Assembly (NCBI RefSeq): GCF_020740535.1
Contig: NZ_CP082362.1
Location: forward strand, 558,001-622,000
DNA from: Streptomyces profundus
Lineage (GTDB): Bacteria > Actinomycetota > Actinomycetes > Streptomycetales > Streptomycetaceae
DNA length: 64,000 nucleotides
Direction of reading: 5' to 3'
In this document: positions 32,202 to 41,235 of the stretch, piece after piece
How positions within the stretch are numbered: position 1 is the stretch's first letter
Layout: each line of letters opens with the position of its first letter
Program-made: the position numbers and the translations under genes
The notes under the pieces: generated by a model
Databases searched by the model: none
What the model was told of the DNA's origin: nothing
The model's input: only the letters and a program-made list of their open reading frames with translations

Positions 32202-33076
32202 GCGGCGGACCTCTGAGCCGCGGGCTTCTGGGCGGCGGGCTTCTGGGCGCCCGACGCGGGCGTGGACCGCGAGCGGTGCTGGGCGAGTTGGCCATGATCG
32301 CGGTCGGCGTGCTGTTCGCCTTCCCCTTCTATGTCTTCCTCAGCATCTCGCTCAAGACGCCGGACGAGGTCGCCGCCGACCCGCTGGGCCCACCGTCCGG
32401 GCTGCGGCTGGACAACTACACCACCGCCTGGCGCGAGGCGGAGCTGGGCCAGGCGCTGTTCAACTCGACCGTGGTCGCGGCGATCAGCGTGGCACTGCTG
32501 ATCGCACTGGGCTCGCTGGCCGCGTACACCATCGCCCGGCGCGCCGGGCGGCTCAGTTACACGACCTATGTGCTGTTCCTGTTGGGCATCATGATTCCGC
32601 TCCAACTGGGCATGGTGCCGCTCTACCAACTGATGCGGGACGCCGATCTGCTCCAGACCTACACCTCGCTGATCATCTTCAACGTGGGCACCCAGCTGCC
32701 GATGACGGTGTTCCTCTACGCCGGCTTCACCCGGGCACTGCCGCGCGAGTACGAGGAGGCGGCGTATGTGGACGGCGCCGGCACCCTGCGGACGTTCCTC
32801 GGGATCGTCTTCCCCCTGCTGCGCCCGGTCACCGGCACCGTGGTGATCATCTCGTCGATCAACGTGTGGAACGAGTTCCTGACGCCGCTGCTCTACGTCG
32901 GCGGCAGCTCCCAACAGACGCTCCCGGTCGCCATCTTCGCCTTCCGTGGCGAGTTCAGCACCAACTGGGGCGTGATCTTCGCCGGCATGGTCCTCGCGAT
33001 CCTGCCGATCCTGCTCGTCTACTTCCTCCTCCAGAAGTCGATCATCAAGGGCTTCGCCTCCGGGCTCAAGGGCTGA
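32198..33076 (+). CDS. ABC sugar importer permease, MalG/UgpE type
   Basis: The 292-residue product has six predicted helices and the EAA loop REYEEAAYVDGAGTLRTFLGIVFPLL (about 186-211). The first about 22 residues are Gly/Leu/Arg-rich with short repeats (SRGLLGGGLLG) before the first helix. Translation is coupled to the first permease by an ATGA overlap. The end, IIKGFASGLKG, is the usual MalG-type C-terminus. Confidence 0.93.
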   Translation: MSGGPLSRGLLGGGLLGARRGRGPRAVLGELAMIAVGVLFAFPFYVFLSISLKTPDEVAADPLGPPSGLRLDNYTTAWREAELGQALFNSTVVAAISVALLIALGSLAAYTIARRAGRLSYTTYVLFLLGIMIPLQLGMVPLYQLMRDADLLQTYTSLIIFNVGTQLPMTVFLYAGFTRALPREYEEAAYVDGAGTLRTFLGIVFPLLRPVTGTVVIISSINVWNEFLTPLLYVGGSSQQTLPVAIFAFRGEFSTNWGVIFAGMVLAILPILLVYFLLQKSIIKGFASGLKG

Positions 33077-33086
33077 AAGGACACCG

Positions 33087-35078
33087 ATGACGATGGCCGA
33101 ACCCACCTCACCGAGACCCACCTCACCGAGACCCACCTCTCCGAGAATGACCCGGCGCACCCTGCTGCTGGGGGCCGGCGCGGGAACGCTGGTCACCGCC
33201 GCCGGGCTGGCCGGTCCGAGCGCGTTCGCCGCCGCCCCGGCGGCCGATGCCCAGGGACTGCCGCCGATCGCGCCCCTGCCGCCCGGCTCGCTCGACCGCT
33301 CCCTCTTCAGCCACCCGGAACAGCGGCTCGCGCCCTACCTGGTGACGCTCGCCCCCATGGTCAACGAGATCGTCGACGACGGCTCCGAGCGGCACGGCTG
33401 GATGGCGGGCGGCTGGTGGCGGACGCCGGTCGAACCGTTCAACGCCCGCATCCAGGAGCACGTCCGCACGCTCGCCTGGTTCGCCACCACCGAACGCGAC
33501 TGGAACCCCTATCACGGCGATCCCGCGCTGCTGGCCCGGCTGGACGCCGCCATCCGTCACTACCTCTCCCTTCAGCACGAGGAGGGGTTCTGGTCCGAGT
33601 TCGAGCCGACCGAACGCTCCCGCGCGGCCACCGCCTTCGCGCTTGGCTATCTCTCCAAGACCCTGGAGGACCTGCGGCGCGCCGACCGGCTCCCCGGGAC
33701 CAGGGACGAGATCAGCGCGGCGCTGCACCGCGCCATGGTCTGGTTCCTCGACCCGGCCAACGAGGGCGTGTGGCAGCCGGGGTCCATCGAGTTCGTGAAC
33801 CAGCCGATGGCCGGCCTCGCCGGCGCGACCCTCGCCCTGCGACTGGATCCCGACCCCGGGCTCGCGACCCGGCTCCGGGAGAGGACGGCGGACATCGTCG
33901 CCAGGGGCCAGAGCCCGGCCGGCTACTTCTACGAGCCGCGCGGCATGGACATCGCCTACAACCTCAACGTCACGCTCTCCGAGATCGTCGAGATACTGGA
34001 CCACACCGAGGCGCCCGAACTGATCGGCACCGTCGAACGGTTCGCCGACTGGCTGGGCTACAACCTGGTCCGCGAACCCGACGGCGCCGGCTACATCGCC
34101 AACACGGCCGGCTCCGCCCGCACCCCCATGTACTACCTGGACGATGTCACCGACGAGCCCCAACAGCGCGACCTGGGCTCGTGGTTCACCCCGCTGGTCC
34201 CCGCGATGGCCGCGTTCTACCCGACGGACGAGGACCGGGCGGCGCAACGCGAGGCGTGGGCGGCCGAGACCGCGCCCGTGCCGGAGCAGGAGCGCGGGGC
34301 GACCAACCCGCGCATCCTGGTCAACATCCCCTACGGCGAACGGTACCCGACCGGTGCGGCCAAGGCCGCCGCCGTCGCCGCGCTGCCCTATCTGGCATCG
34401 GACCGGTTCACCGAGCTGCGCCGCGACCCGCGCGGCGAGGACTACCTCTTCGTGCGCCGTCCGGGCTACTACACCATGGCGCACTACGGACCCAACGCGA
34501 CCACCCTGGTCCGCTCCGGCCTCTCCCTGATCTGGCATCCCGAGGCCGGCACCCTCGTCCACGGCGGACACAACAGCAACGAGGACTGCTGGGCCACCGT
34601 GCTGCCCGGCGGCGGCACCGACGCCGCCGCCGACCTCACCGTCGCCTACTTCGACGGCGACCCGGCGGACGGCGTCGAACTCGATCCCGAACAGGTCGCG
34701 GACGTCGACGAGTTGGGCCTGACCTGGCGCAGCCCGCAGGGCAATGTCACCGGCGCCGCCGTACTGGGCGACGCCTCGATCACCCGGCGCCTCGACGTCG
34801 TCAGCGAGGCCACCGAGCAGGTCCCCCTGCTGCTGCGGCGGGGCGACCGGCTCACCTGGACCGGCGGCCCGGGCCGGGTCGAGGTCGGCACGGCCGTCAC
34901 GGCGCGCGGCCTGCGCCTGCGCCGGGGCCGCGTCACCCTCGACGTCCACTGGGGGGACCGGCTGGAGGCGACCGTCAGCGATCTGGACCGCGCCTACTTC
35001 GCCGACGCCCGTGGCCGGGCCCATGTGCTGCGGGTGGCCCACCCGCCGACCGCCGTCTTCCGCTACCGCTTGTCGTGA
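33087..35078 (+). CDS. Tat-exported enzyme of unknown specificity, probable polysaccharide-degrading protein
   Basis: The 663-residue protein has a twin-arginine signal (MTRRTLLLGAGAGTLV, about 21-36) and an Ala-rich cleavage region near residue 50, so it is exported folded. GAAAGGA 6 nt before the ATG at 33087 supports the longer start. An all-helical region (about 70-330, with repeated aromatic segments such as GYFYEPRGMDIAYNLN) is followed by a beta-rich C-terminal half. This resembles alpha/alpha-toroid plus beta-sandwich lyases and hydrolases acting on acidic polysaccharides, but no catalytic motif was firmly recognised. The next gene, a rhamnosidase, starts in its stop codon. Confidence 0.65.
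   Translation: MTMAEPTSPRPTSPRPTSPRMTRRTLLLGAGAGTLVTAAGLAGPSAFAAAPAADAQGLPPIAPLPPGSLDRSLFSHPEQRLAPYLVTLAPMVNEIVDDGSERHGWMAGGWWRTPVEPFNARIQEHVRTLAWFATTERDWNPYHGDPALLARLDAAIRHYLSLQHEEGFWSEFEPTERSRAATAFALGYLSKTLEDLRRADRLPGTRDEISAALHRAMVWFLDPANEGVWQPGSIEFVNQPMAGLAGATLALRLDPDPGLATRLRERTADIVARGQSPAGYFYEPRGMDIAYNLNVTLSEIVEILDHTEAPELIGTVERFADWLGYNLVREPDGAGYIANTAGSARTPMYYLDDVTDEPQQRDLGSWFTPLVPAMAAFYPTDEDRAAQREAWAAETAPVPEQERGATNPRILVNIPYGERYPTGAAKAAAVAALPYLASDRFTELRRDPRGEDYLFVRRPGYYTMAHYGPNATTLVRSGLSLIWHPEAGTLVHGGHNSNEDCWATVLPGGGTDAAADLTVAYFDGDPADGVELDPEQVADVDELGLTWRSPQGNVTGAAVLGDASITRRLDVVSEATEQVPLLLRRGDRLTWTGGPGRVEVGTAVTARGLRLRRGRVTLDVHWGDRLEATVSDLDRAYFADARGRAHVLRVAHPPTAVFRYRLS
33102..33146 (+). repeat. 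Three tandem 15-bp units inside the signal-peptide region
   Basis: The unit CCCACCTCACCGAGA occurs three times (third copy with one change), encoding PTSPR three times directly before the Tat motif. Copy-number change by slippage would keep the reading frame. The insertion lengthens the n-region of the signal peptide. Confidence 0.85.
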
Positions 35079-37534
35079 GCGTCGTCCTGGGCGGGCTGAC
35101 CGTCGAGCACACCGCCGAGCCGGTCGGGGTCGATGTGGTGCCCCGGTTCGGCTGGCTGGTCACCGACCCCGACGAGAGCCCGGTCACGCCCTCGGCGTAC
35201 CGGCTCGTGGTGAGCGACCGGGACGGCGTGCGCTGGGACACCGGCCGGGTGCCGGGCGACCGCACCACCGAGGTGGAGTACGCCGGGCCGCCGCTGGCCC
35301 CGCTGCGCCGCCACCGCTGGTCGGTGACGGCGTGGGCGGACGGTCGACGGCTCACCGCCGCCTCGGAGTTCGTCACCGGTGTGCCGGACGGCGACTGGCG
35401 GGGCGCGCGGTGGCTGGCCGGCACGGACGAGGCGGCCCCGCTGCTGCGCCACGTCTTCGAGCTGCCCTTCGACCCGGTGGAGGCCCAGCTCGCGGTGGCC
35501 GCCGGGGGCTACGCCCGGGTGCTGCTCGACGGCGAACCGGTCGAACCGTCCCTGCTCAGCCCGGGGTTCACCGACTACGACGTGCGCGTCCAGTATGTGG
35601 TGAGCGATGTGACGGCACGGCTGCGCGCCGGTCGGCACGCCCTGGGCGTGGAGCTGGGCCGGGGCTTCTACGGCATGGCGCGGCGCAACACCTGGGACTG
35701 GCACACCGCGCCCTGGCACGGCGCGCCCCGCCTCCGGCTGCTGCTCCTCGCCCGGGACGCGTCGGGGGGCGAGCACACCGTGGTCAGCTCCCGGTCCTGG
35801 CGCACCGTCGGCGGTCCGACGCGCGCCGACGACCTCTACGCGGGGGAGGACTTCGACGTCCGCCACGACCAACCCGGCTTCGCCGGGGTCGGGTTCGTCG
35901 AGGACGCGGCGTGGCGGTCGGCGCGCGTGGTCGCGGGGCCGCGCGGGCGGCTGGTCAACCAGCGCCAGCCGCCGATCGGCGTCACGGATGTCCTCGCGCC
36001 CGAGTCCGTCGCCGAACTCGGTCCCGGGCACTGGGTGTTCTCCTTCCCCCGGGTTCTCGCCGGGTGGACGCGGCTGGAGCTGCCCGCCGACCCCGAGCGC
36101 GGTCCGACCACCGTGGAGCTGTCGCACGGCGAACTGCTCCGTCCGGACGGCACCGTGCGCGCCGAGGACGACCGCGGCTACTACGACGGCAGGTTCCAGA
36201 CCCACCGGGTCACCGTCGACCGGCGGGCGCTGAACTGGCGACCGCGCTTCAGCTACCAGGGCTTCCAGCATGTCGAGGTGCGCGCCCCCGGCCTCGGCGC
36301 GCCGCCCGTGCTCACGGCGGAGGCCGCGCACACCCTGGTCCGTCGCACCGGCCACTTCGCCTGCTCCGACCCGCTGTTGAACCGGCTGCACGAACTGACC
36401 GGCCGCACCGTCCTCAACAACCTGCACCATCTGCCCACCGACACTCCGGCCTACGAGAAGAACGGCTGGACGGGCGACGGGATGCTGGGCACCGAGCTGT
36501 TCCTCCTCAACTTCGACGCCCACGAGCTTCTCGCCAAGTGGCTCACGGACGTGGCCGACTCACGGCACGGCTCCGGCGCCCCGGCGGTCATCGCCCCGTT
36601 CGGCGGCTGGCGGATGGACTGGTCGCCCGCGCCCACCTGGCACTCCGCGCTGGTGCTCGGCCCGTGGTGGCTGCACCGCTACACCGGTGACCGACGGATC
36701 GTCCACGAGCTGTGGGACGACATGGCCTCCTATGTCGAGTTCGAACTGGCCCGCCGGGTCGACGGCCTGGCCGACACCACCCTGGGCGACTGGGTGAGCC
36801 CGGACACCGACCCGGAGGGCGGCAACCCGCCCGAGGACCGGCGGATCGCGGCGACCGCGTTTCTGCACGCCATGACGCTCGCCCTCGCCTCGATGGCCCC
36901 GGTCGCCGGCCGGCCGGCCGAGGCCGGCAGGTGGTGGCGGGAGGCGGCCCGGGTGCGGACCGCGTTCCGGCGGGCGTTCGTCGTCCCCGAGCCCTCGGGC
37001 CCCGGGGCGCCGGTCGTCGCCGGCCGGGGGGACACCGGCTTCCGGCAGTCCCACCATGTGCTGGCGCTGGCGCTACGCCTGCTGCCGCCGGGGACGGCGA
37101 GGCGGGCGGCCGACGCGCTGGCCGGCGACATCCGCGCTCGCGGCGGTCATCTGGCCACCGGCGCGCTGGCGACCAAGTTCCTGCTGCCCGTGCTCACCGA
37201 GTACGGGTACCTCCAGCTGGCGCACGGCGTCGCCACCCGTACCACGTACCCGAGTTGGGGCTACTGGGTCACCCGGGGCGCCACAACGCTGTGGGAACAC
37301 TGGCGTGCGGAGTCCCGCTCCCGGGGGCACTACTTCCTGGGCACGCTCGACGACTGGCTCTTCCACACGCTGGCCGGGCTGCGCCCGACCGAACCGGGCT
37401 GGGGCCGCACGGCCCACGCCGAGCCGAGCCTGCCCGACGGCGTCGACTGGGTCCGAGCGTCGGTGCGCACACCCTACGGCGTACTCCACTCGACAGCACA
37501 CCGTCCACCCCCCACCGAGTCGCGTCCGGCCTGA
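35075..37534 (+). CDS. Alpha-L-rhamnosidase (glycoside hydrolase family 78)
   Basis: The 819-residue protein starts at a GTG overlapping the upstream stop. It shows the GH78 order: N-terminal beta-sandwich (PRFGWLVTDPDE and YRLVVSDRDG, about 24-52), the rhamnosidase carbohydrate module (VELGRGFYGMARRNTWDWH, about 191-209) and the (alpha/alpha)6 barrel. In the barrel, LHHLPTDTPAYEKNGWTGDGM (about 450-470) carries the family's catalytic-region acids (Asp/Glu). PSWGYWVTRGATTLWEHW (about 728-745) has the second Glu. No signal peptide is present, so it is probably cytoplasmic and cleaves rhamnose from imported oligosaccharides. Confidence 0.92.
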   Translation: MSVVLGGLTVEHTAEPVGVDVVPRFGWLVTDPDESPVTPSAYRLVVSDRDGVRWDTGRVPGDRTTEVEYAGPPLAPLRRHRWSVTAWADGRRLTAASEFVTGVPDGDWRGARWLAGTDEAAPLLRHVFELPFDPVEAQLAVAAGGYARVLLDGEPVEPSLLSPGFTDYDVRVQYVVSDVTARLRAGRHALGVELGRGFYGMARRNTWDWHTAPWHGAPRLRLLLLARDASGGEHTVVSSRSWRTVGGPTRADDLYAGEDFDVRHDQPGFAGVGFVEDAAWRSARVVAGPRGRLVNQRQPPIGVTDVLAPESVAELGPGHWVFSFPRVLAGWTRLELPADPERGPTTVELSHGELLRPDGTVRAEDDRGYYDGRFQTHRVTVDRRALNWRPRFSYQGFQHVEVRAPGLGAPPVLTAEAAHTLVRRTGHFACSDPLLNRLHELTGRTVLNNLHHLPTDTPAYEKNGWTGDGMLGTELFLLNFDAHELLAKWLTDVADSRHGSGAPAVIAPFGGWRMDWSPAPTWHSALVLGPWWLHRYTGDRRIVHELWDDMASYVEFELARRVDGLADTTLGDWVSPDTDPEGGNPPEDRRIAATAFLHAMTLALASMAPVAGRPAEAGRWWREAARVRTAFRRAFVVPEPSGPGAPVVAGRGDTGFRQSHHVLALALRLLPPGTARRAADALAGDIRARGGHLATGALATKFLLPVLTEYGYLQLAHGVATRTTYPSWGYWVTRGATTLWEHWRAESRSRGHYFLGTLDDWLFHTLAGLRPTEPGWGRTAHAEPSLPDGVDWVRASVRTPYGVLHSTAHRPPPTESRPA

Positions 37535-37670
37535 CCAGGGGCCGTCCGCGGCGCGCCCTGGCCGGCGCGGCGCTCAGCCGGGACGGGCGGCTCCGTCCCC
37601 CCCCTCGGGGGCGAACCGTTCCGGCGGGCTCGGCAGGTCGGGGCGCGGACTCTGGGCGACCACCTGATAC

Positions 37671-37690
37671 GATACGGCACGTGCCGTATC
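37671..37690. promoter_or_regulatory. 20-bp perfect palindrome over a TetR start codon
   Basis: GATACGGCACGTGCCGTATC is a perfect inverted repeat whose centre is the GTG start (37681) of the TetR-family gene. A -10-like TACGAT at 37668-37673 lies 7 nt before the GTG, and no ribosome site precedes it. This suggests a leaderless transcript whose first base is the start codon, with the repressor's own operator covering the transcription start. Confidence 0.75.
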
Positions 37691-38394
37691 CTAATGATCC
37701 CGTCAGCGCCCCTGCCGCCCCCGCCGCCTCCCGTGGTGGGCGTCCACGCGACGAGCGGCGGGAGCGCGAGATCCTCGCGGTGGTGGGCTCCCTGCTCGCC
37801 GAGTCGGGCTACGACGGCGTCAGCTTCGAGGAGGTCGCGCGCCGGGCGGGCGCGTCCAAGGCCACCCTCTACCGGCGGTGGAAGACCAGACGGGAGATGG
37901 TGATCGCCGCGCTGAAGGCGGGCCCGGCGCGCCGTGAGGGGCCGGACGAGATCGACACGGGCAGCCTGCGCGGGGACCTGCTGGCACTGTGCCGACGCCT
38001 CGACCGTTCCATGCGCTCCGGCGACAACCACACGGCACTGCTGCTGCTCCAGGCCGGCCTTGAGGATCCCGACCTCTGCGAGGAGATCGAGAGAGCCGTG
38101 GGGCCGACGGGGGCACGCCTGCCGGCGGCGGTGATCGAGGCGGCCGTCCGCCGAGGCGAACTGCCCGAGGGCGCCGACCCGTTCCCCTACGAGGAGGTCG
38201 CCGGCTCCGTGCTCCTGCTCCGTCGGCTCAACGGACTGCGGGCCGACACCCCCTACCTCGAAGCGCTGATCGACTCCGTCCTCATCCCCGCCCTGCGCGC
38301 GACCACGGGCTCCCGTCGAACAACGATGCCGGCCGGCATCTTCTCCGGCCACCCAGCCACCCAACCGACCTCAGTCCTGGAGGAAGCACCGTGA
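37681..38394 (+). CDS. TetR-family repressor
   Basis: The 237-residue product has a short disordered start, then the TetR helix-turn-helix (REREILAVVGSLLAESGYDGVSFEEVARRAGASKATLYRRW, beginning about residue 26). A helical ligand domain follows. The start is GTG, inside a perfect palindrome and without a ribosome site, pointing to leaderless, self-repressed expression. The hydrolase gene begins in its stop codon, so the repressor most likely controls that enzyme and responds to its substrate or a related molecule. Confidence 0.9.
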   Translation: MPYPNDPVSAPAAPAASRGGRPRDERREREILAVVGSLLAESGYDGVSFEEVARRAGASKATLYRRWKTRREMVIAALKAGPARREGPDEIDTGSLRGDLLALCRRLDRSMRSGDNHTALLLLQAGLEDPDLCEEIERAVGPTGARLPAAVIEAAVRRGELPEGADPFPYEEVAGSVLLLRRLNGLRADTPYLEALIDSVLIPALRATTGSRRTTMPAGIFSGHPATQPTSVLEEAP

Positions 38395-39281
38395 CACCGC
38401 TGACCATCGAAGGGTTCCGGTACCAGACGCTGCCGGGGGAGCGGGACGTCGATATCAACGTCGCCGTCGCCGGCTTCGGGCCGGCGGTCGTCCTGCTCCA
38501 CGGATTTCCCCAGACGCACTACATGTGGCGCCACGTCGCGCGGGAACTCGTCGAGCGGCACACCGTGATCGTGCCTGACCTGCGCGGCTACGGCGAGAGT
38601 TCCAAGCCCGGCGCGAGCAGCGCCGAGACCTACGCGAAGCGGACCATGGCGCGGGACGTCGTCCGGGTGGCCCACGCTCTCGGACACGAGCGCTTCGGGC
38701 TGGTCGGGCACGACAGGGGCGCGCTGGTCGGGGTCCGCGCCGGCCTGGACCACCCGCGGACGGTGCGGTATCTCGGCATCCTCGACGTGCTCCCCACCCT
38801 CGACACATGGGCCGTTCTCCAGGGGGTCAACGCCAAGGTCGCGTGGCATCTGTACCTCATGGCCCAGCCGGCCGGCCTTCCGGAGAGGATGATCGCCGCC
38901 GTCGCCCCCGAGTTCTTCGCCTCGTTCCTGGACGCCTGGGACACCGACGGCTCCACGTTCACCCCTGAGGTACGCCAGCACTACATCGACAGCTCCGTCG
39001 CGGCCGTCGCCTCCATCGTCGCCGACTACCGGGCCACCGCGAGCATTGACCTGGAGATGGACCAGGCCGACCGCGACGCAGGCCGCCAACTCGGCATGCC
39101 GGTCGGGGTCATCTCCCAGGACTGGGGATCCCAACTCGGCTTCGACGCCGCGTCGCTCTGGGAAGCGTGGGCGCGCGACCTGACGTACCAGCCGATCGAC
39201 GCCGGGCACTTCATGGCCGAGGAACAGCCGTCGGAGATCGCCCGCTTCATCTCCGACCTCGCCGCACGCGCCGACAACTGA
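38391..39281 (+). CDS. Alpha/beta hydrolase resembling haloacid dehalogenases/epoxide hydrolases
   Basis: The 296-residue enzyme has VVLLHGFPQTHYMWRHVA (oxyanion region, about 34-51) and GHDRGALVG, where the nucleophile is Asp (about 105) rather than Ser. It ends with the catalytic His in DAGHFMAEEQP (about 274). An Asp nucleophile in HDRG is typical of fluoroacetate dehalogenases and epoxide hydrolases. The cap contains WHLYLMAQPAGLPERMI (about 147-163), very like fluoroacetate dehalogenases, but the Trp that follows the halide-binding His is Leu here. GTG start, GGAGGA ribosome site, coupled to the TetR gene. Confidence 0.85.
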   Translation: MTPLTIEGFRYQTLPGERDVDINVAVAGFGPAVVLLHGFPQTHYMWRHVARELVERHTVIVPDLRGYGESSKPGASSAETYAKRTMARDVVRVAHALGHERFGLVGHDRGALVGVRAGLDHPRTVRYLGILDVLPTLDTWAVLQGVNAKVAWHLYLMAQPAGLPERMIAAVAPEFFASFLDAWDTDGSTFTPEVRQHYIDSSVAAVASIVADYRATASIDLEMDQADRDAGRQLGMPVGVISQDWGSQLGFDAASLWEAWARDLTYQPIDAGHFMAEEQPSEIARFISDLAARADN

Positions 39282-39364
39282 CGCCCCGCGCCCCGGCGAC
39301 GGCCAGCCCTGGGCACCGGGTCCGCGCGCCTGTCGGGTGATCAGCTGGCGAGTAGCCTGCTGCC

Positions 39365-39988
39365 ATGTCCGTTCCCTCTCCTTTCGCCGCCCCCACTCGC
39401 TCCGACGGCGACCGTGACCGGGTCGCGGTCATCGTCCCCGGCGTCGGCTACTCGCCTGCCCGGCCGCTGCTGCACTTCGCCCGAAAGGTGCTCGTCCAGC
39501 ATGGCTGGACGGTCCAGGAGCTGTGGTGGCAGGTCCCGGACGACTTCTCGCAGTTCACCGTGGCCGACCGGATCGCGTGGGTGGAGCGGCATGTCACCGA
39601 GGCCGTCGACGCCGAGGCAGGCGCCTGCCGCCTTCTTGTCGGTAAGTCCCTGGGCTCCCTGGCCTGCGGTGTCGCCGCCGATCGGCGGATCGCGGCAGCC
39701 TGGCTCACGCCTGTCCTGGACATCGAGCAGGTGGCCCGTTCGCTCCGGCGGGCCACGGCACCGACTCTCCTCATCGGCGGGAGCGCCGACAGACTGTGGG
39801 ACACCCGGATCGCCGAGTCCACGGGGCACGACGTGCTGACGATTCCGTCAGCGGACCACTCCCTGGAACTGTCGAACGACGCCGTGAGGTCCGTGGAGGT
39901 CCTGCGCCAAACCGTCTCACGGCTGGACGACTTCATCGGCGCTCTCGGTCGTGGGAACGGTCGGAAGAACGCCGGCGACCGGGACTGA
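39365..39988 (+). CDS. Small alpha/beta hydrolase, function unknown
   Basis: The 207-residue protein has a compact hydrolase fold: VAVIVPGVGYSPARPLL (about 19-35), a nucleophile elbow GKSLGSLA (Ser about 95), an acid in LIGGSADRLWD (about 140) and a candidate His in PSADHSLEL (about 164). The cap domain is missing, which leaves an open active site like small esterases or dienelactone-hydrolase relatives. It stands alone between the TetR operon and the convergent minus-strand peptide cluster. The ATG has no strong ribosome site. Confidence 0.7.
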   Translation: MSVPSPFAAPTRSDGDRDRVAVIVPGVGYSPARPLLHFARKVLVQHGWTVQELWWQVPDDFSQFTVADRIAWVERHVTEAVDAEAGACRLLVGKSLGSLACGVAADRRIAAAWLTPVLDIEQVARSLRRATAPTLLIGGSADRLWDTRIAESTGHDVLTIPSADHSLELSNDAVRSVEVLRQTVSRLDDFIGALGRGNGRKNAGDRD

Positions 39989-40056
39989 AGCGCAGCGCCG
40001 CTCCACACACCGCCTCTGCCGTGGTCCACGCGGCCACGCGGCCACGGTGTTCTCGG

Positions 40057-41235
40057 TCAGTCCTGGAACGGCCCACAGCGGTTGGAGGTCGCCCCGACGA
40101 GCACGGACCTGTCCCATCCGGCCCACATGGTGTGGTTGATCTCGTCAACGCTTGGCGCCCTGGCAGCTGTTGGATCAATGCCGCATCCGGCCTGCCACCC
40201 GTCGACCGCCGTGGCCAACGTCGCGGAAGTGGCCGCCGCGGCCCGGCGACGCTCCGGCATGGTGATGGCCTGGGCCGCGACGAACATGGACAGGTCCCGC
40301 TCGGCGTACTGACGTACCGCGACGCCGATGGCCTCGCGCTGTCGAGCGTTCTCCGGTGTCCAACTGCCGACGATCACCGCGCAGCCGGCGGTGGGGATCA
40401 GGGAACCGCCTCGGAAGCGGACCCCGAGCCGGTGGCCGATCCCTGCGAGTGGGCCCCGCTCATGCATCAGGAGTTCAGCGGTGAGCTGTACGGCCTCGGC
40501 TCGGTCCGGTGTGCTCAGCTGGAGCGGGATGCCGATGAAGACACGGCTGGCGGCCCCGGGCACGTCTCCTCTTGATCCGAGACCTGCCCAGCCAGGACAG
40601 GCGTCGGCCGGTGCGGGTGCCGTGTCGGGCGACCGCACCTCCTGCGTCAGGTGCTGCCACTCCTCCGCCGGCCGGGGACCGACGATCACCACGCGTTCCG
40701 GAAACAGCGCTGCTCTCAGGGCGGCGTGCGCCCGCAGGTCCGTGACCGAGATGGAGGGCGTGGAGCCGATGCGGCAGTCGTCGAAGCGGGCCGGCTGCGG
40801 GCGCCGAGTCGCCAGCGCGGCGAGTTTGTGGCCGGCGATGAGCAGCGGGTTTCCGAACCACTCGGACAGTTCCACGTCGATGGCACGGCACTCCCGCACG
40901 CGGGTGTCGTCGTCGACGCGTCCTTCGGCCAGCAGCCGAGGAGCGTTGGTCAACGCGGTGAGCAACGCGCGGTCCGCGTCGGCGAGCACGGTCGCCGAGA
41001 CGTCCATGGTGTCCGCGTGGGTCTGGGCGTGTGCCACCAGGGGCGCGGTCATCTGCGCGCGCAACGTTGCCAGATACAGGTGTTCGTACAGGTGGGCCAC
41101 ACCCGGTGCGTGGGTGGGGTCCTGCCCGAATCCGAGCGTGTAGGTGGCGCTCACCGAGGTCGTCGGGGAATCCGGCCGATGAACCACGATCACGCTGCCG
41201 CCCTCGCCTGGCAGCTGGAGGATTTCACCATTCAC
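40057..41235 (-). CDS. M16-type zinc peptidase, catalytic subunit, of the small-peptide cluster
   Basis: The 392-residue product has the inverted zinc motif HLYEH (His-x2-Glu-His, about 48-52) within VAHLYEHLYLA. A helix with ECRAIDVELSEWFGN (about 114-128) follows, whose Glu would be the third zinc ligand, spaced as in M16 peptidases. The second half is a related beta-alpha repeat without zinc ligands. It lies last in the minus-strand operon and overlaps the companion gene by 11 bp. M16 peptidases degrade or mature short peptides inside a closed chamber, so the likely substrates are the 34-residue peptides encoded at the operon start. Confidence 0.85.
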   Translation of the reverse strand: MNGEILQLPGEGGSVIVVHRPDSPTTSVSATYTLGFGQDPTHAPGVAHLYEHLYLATLRAQMTAPLVAHAQTHADTMDVSATVLADADRALLTALTNAPRLLAEGRVDDDTRVRECRAIDVELSEWFGNPLLIAGHKLAALATRRPQPARFDDCRIGSTPSISVTDLRAHAALRAALFPERVVIVGPRPAEEWQHLTQEVRSPDTAPAPADACPGWAGLGSRGDVPGAASRVFIGIPLQLSTPDRAEAVQLTAELLMHERGPLAGIGHRLGVRFRGGSLIPTAGCAVIVGSWTPENARQREAIGVAVRQYAERDLSMFVAAQAITMPERRRAAAATSATLATAVDGWQAGCGIDPTAARAPSVDEINHTMWAGWDRSVLVGATSNRCGPFQD

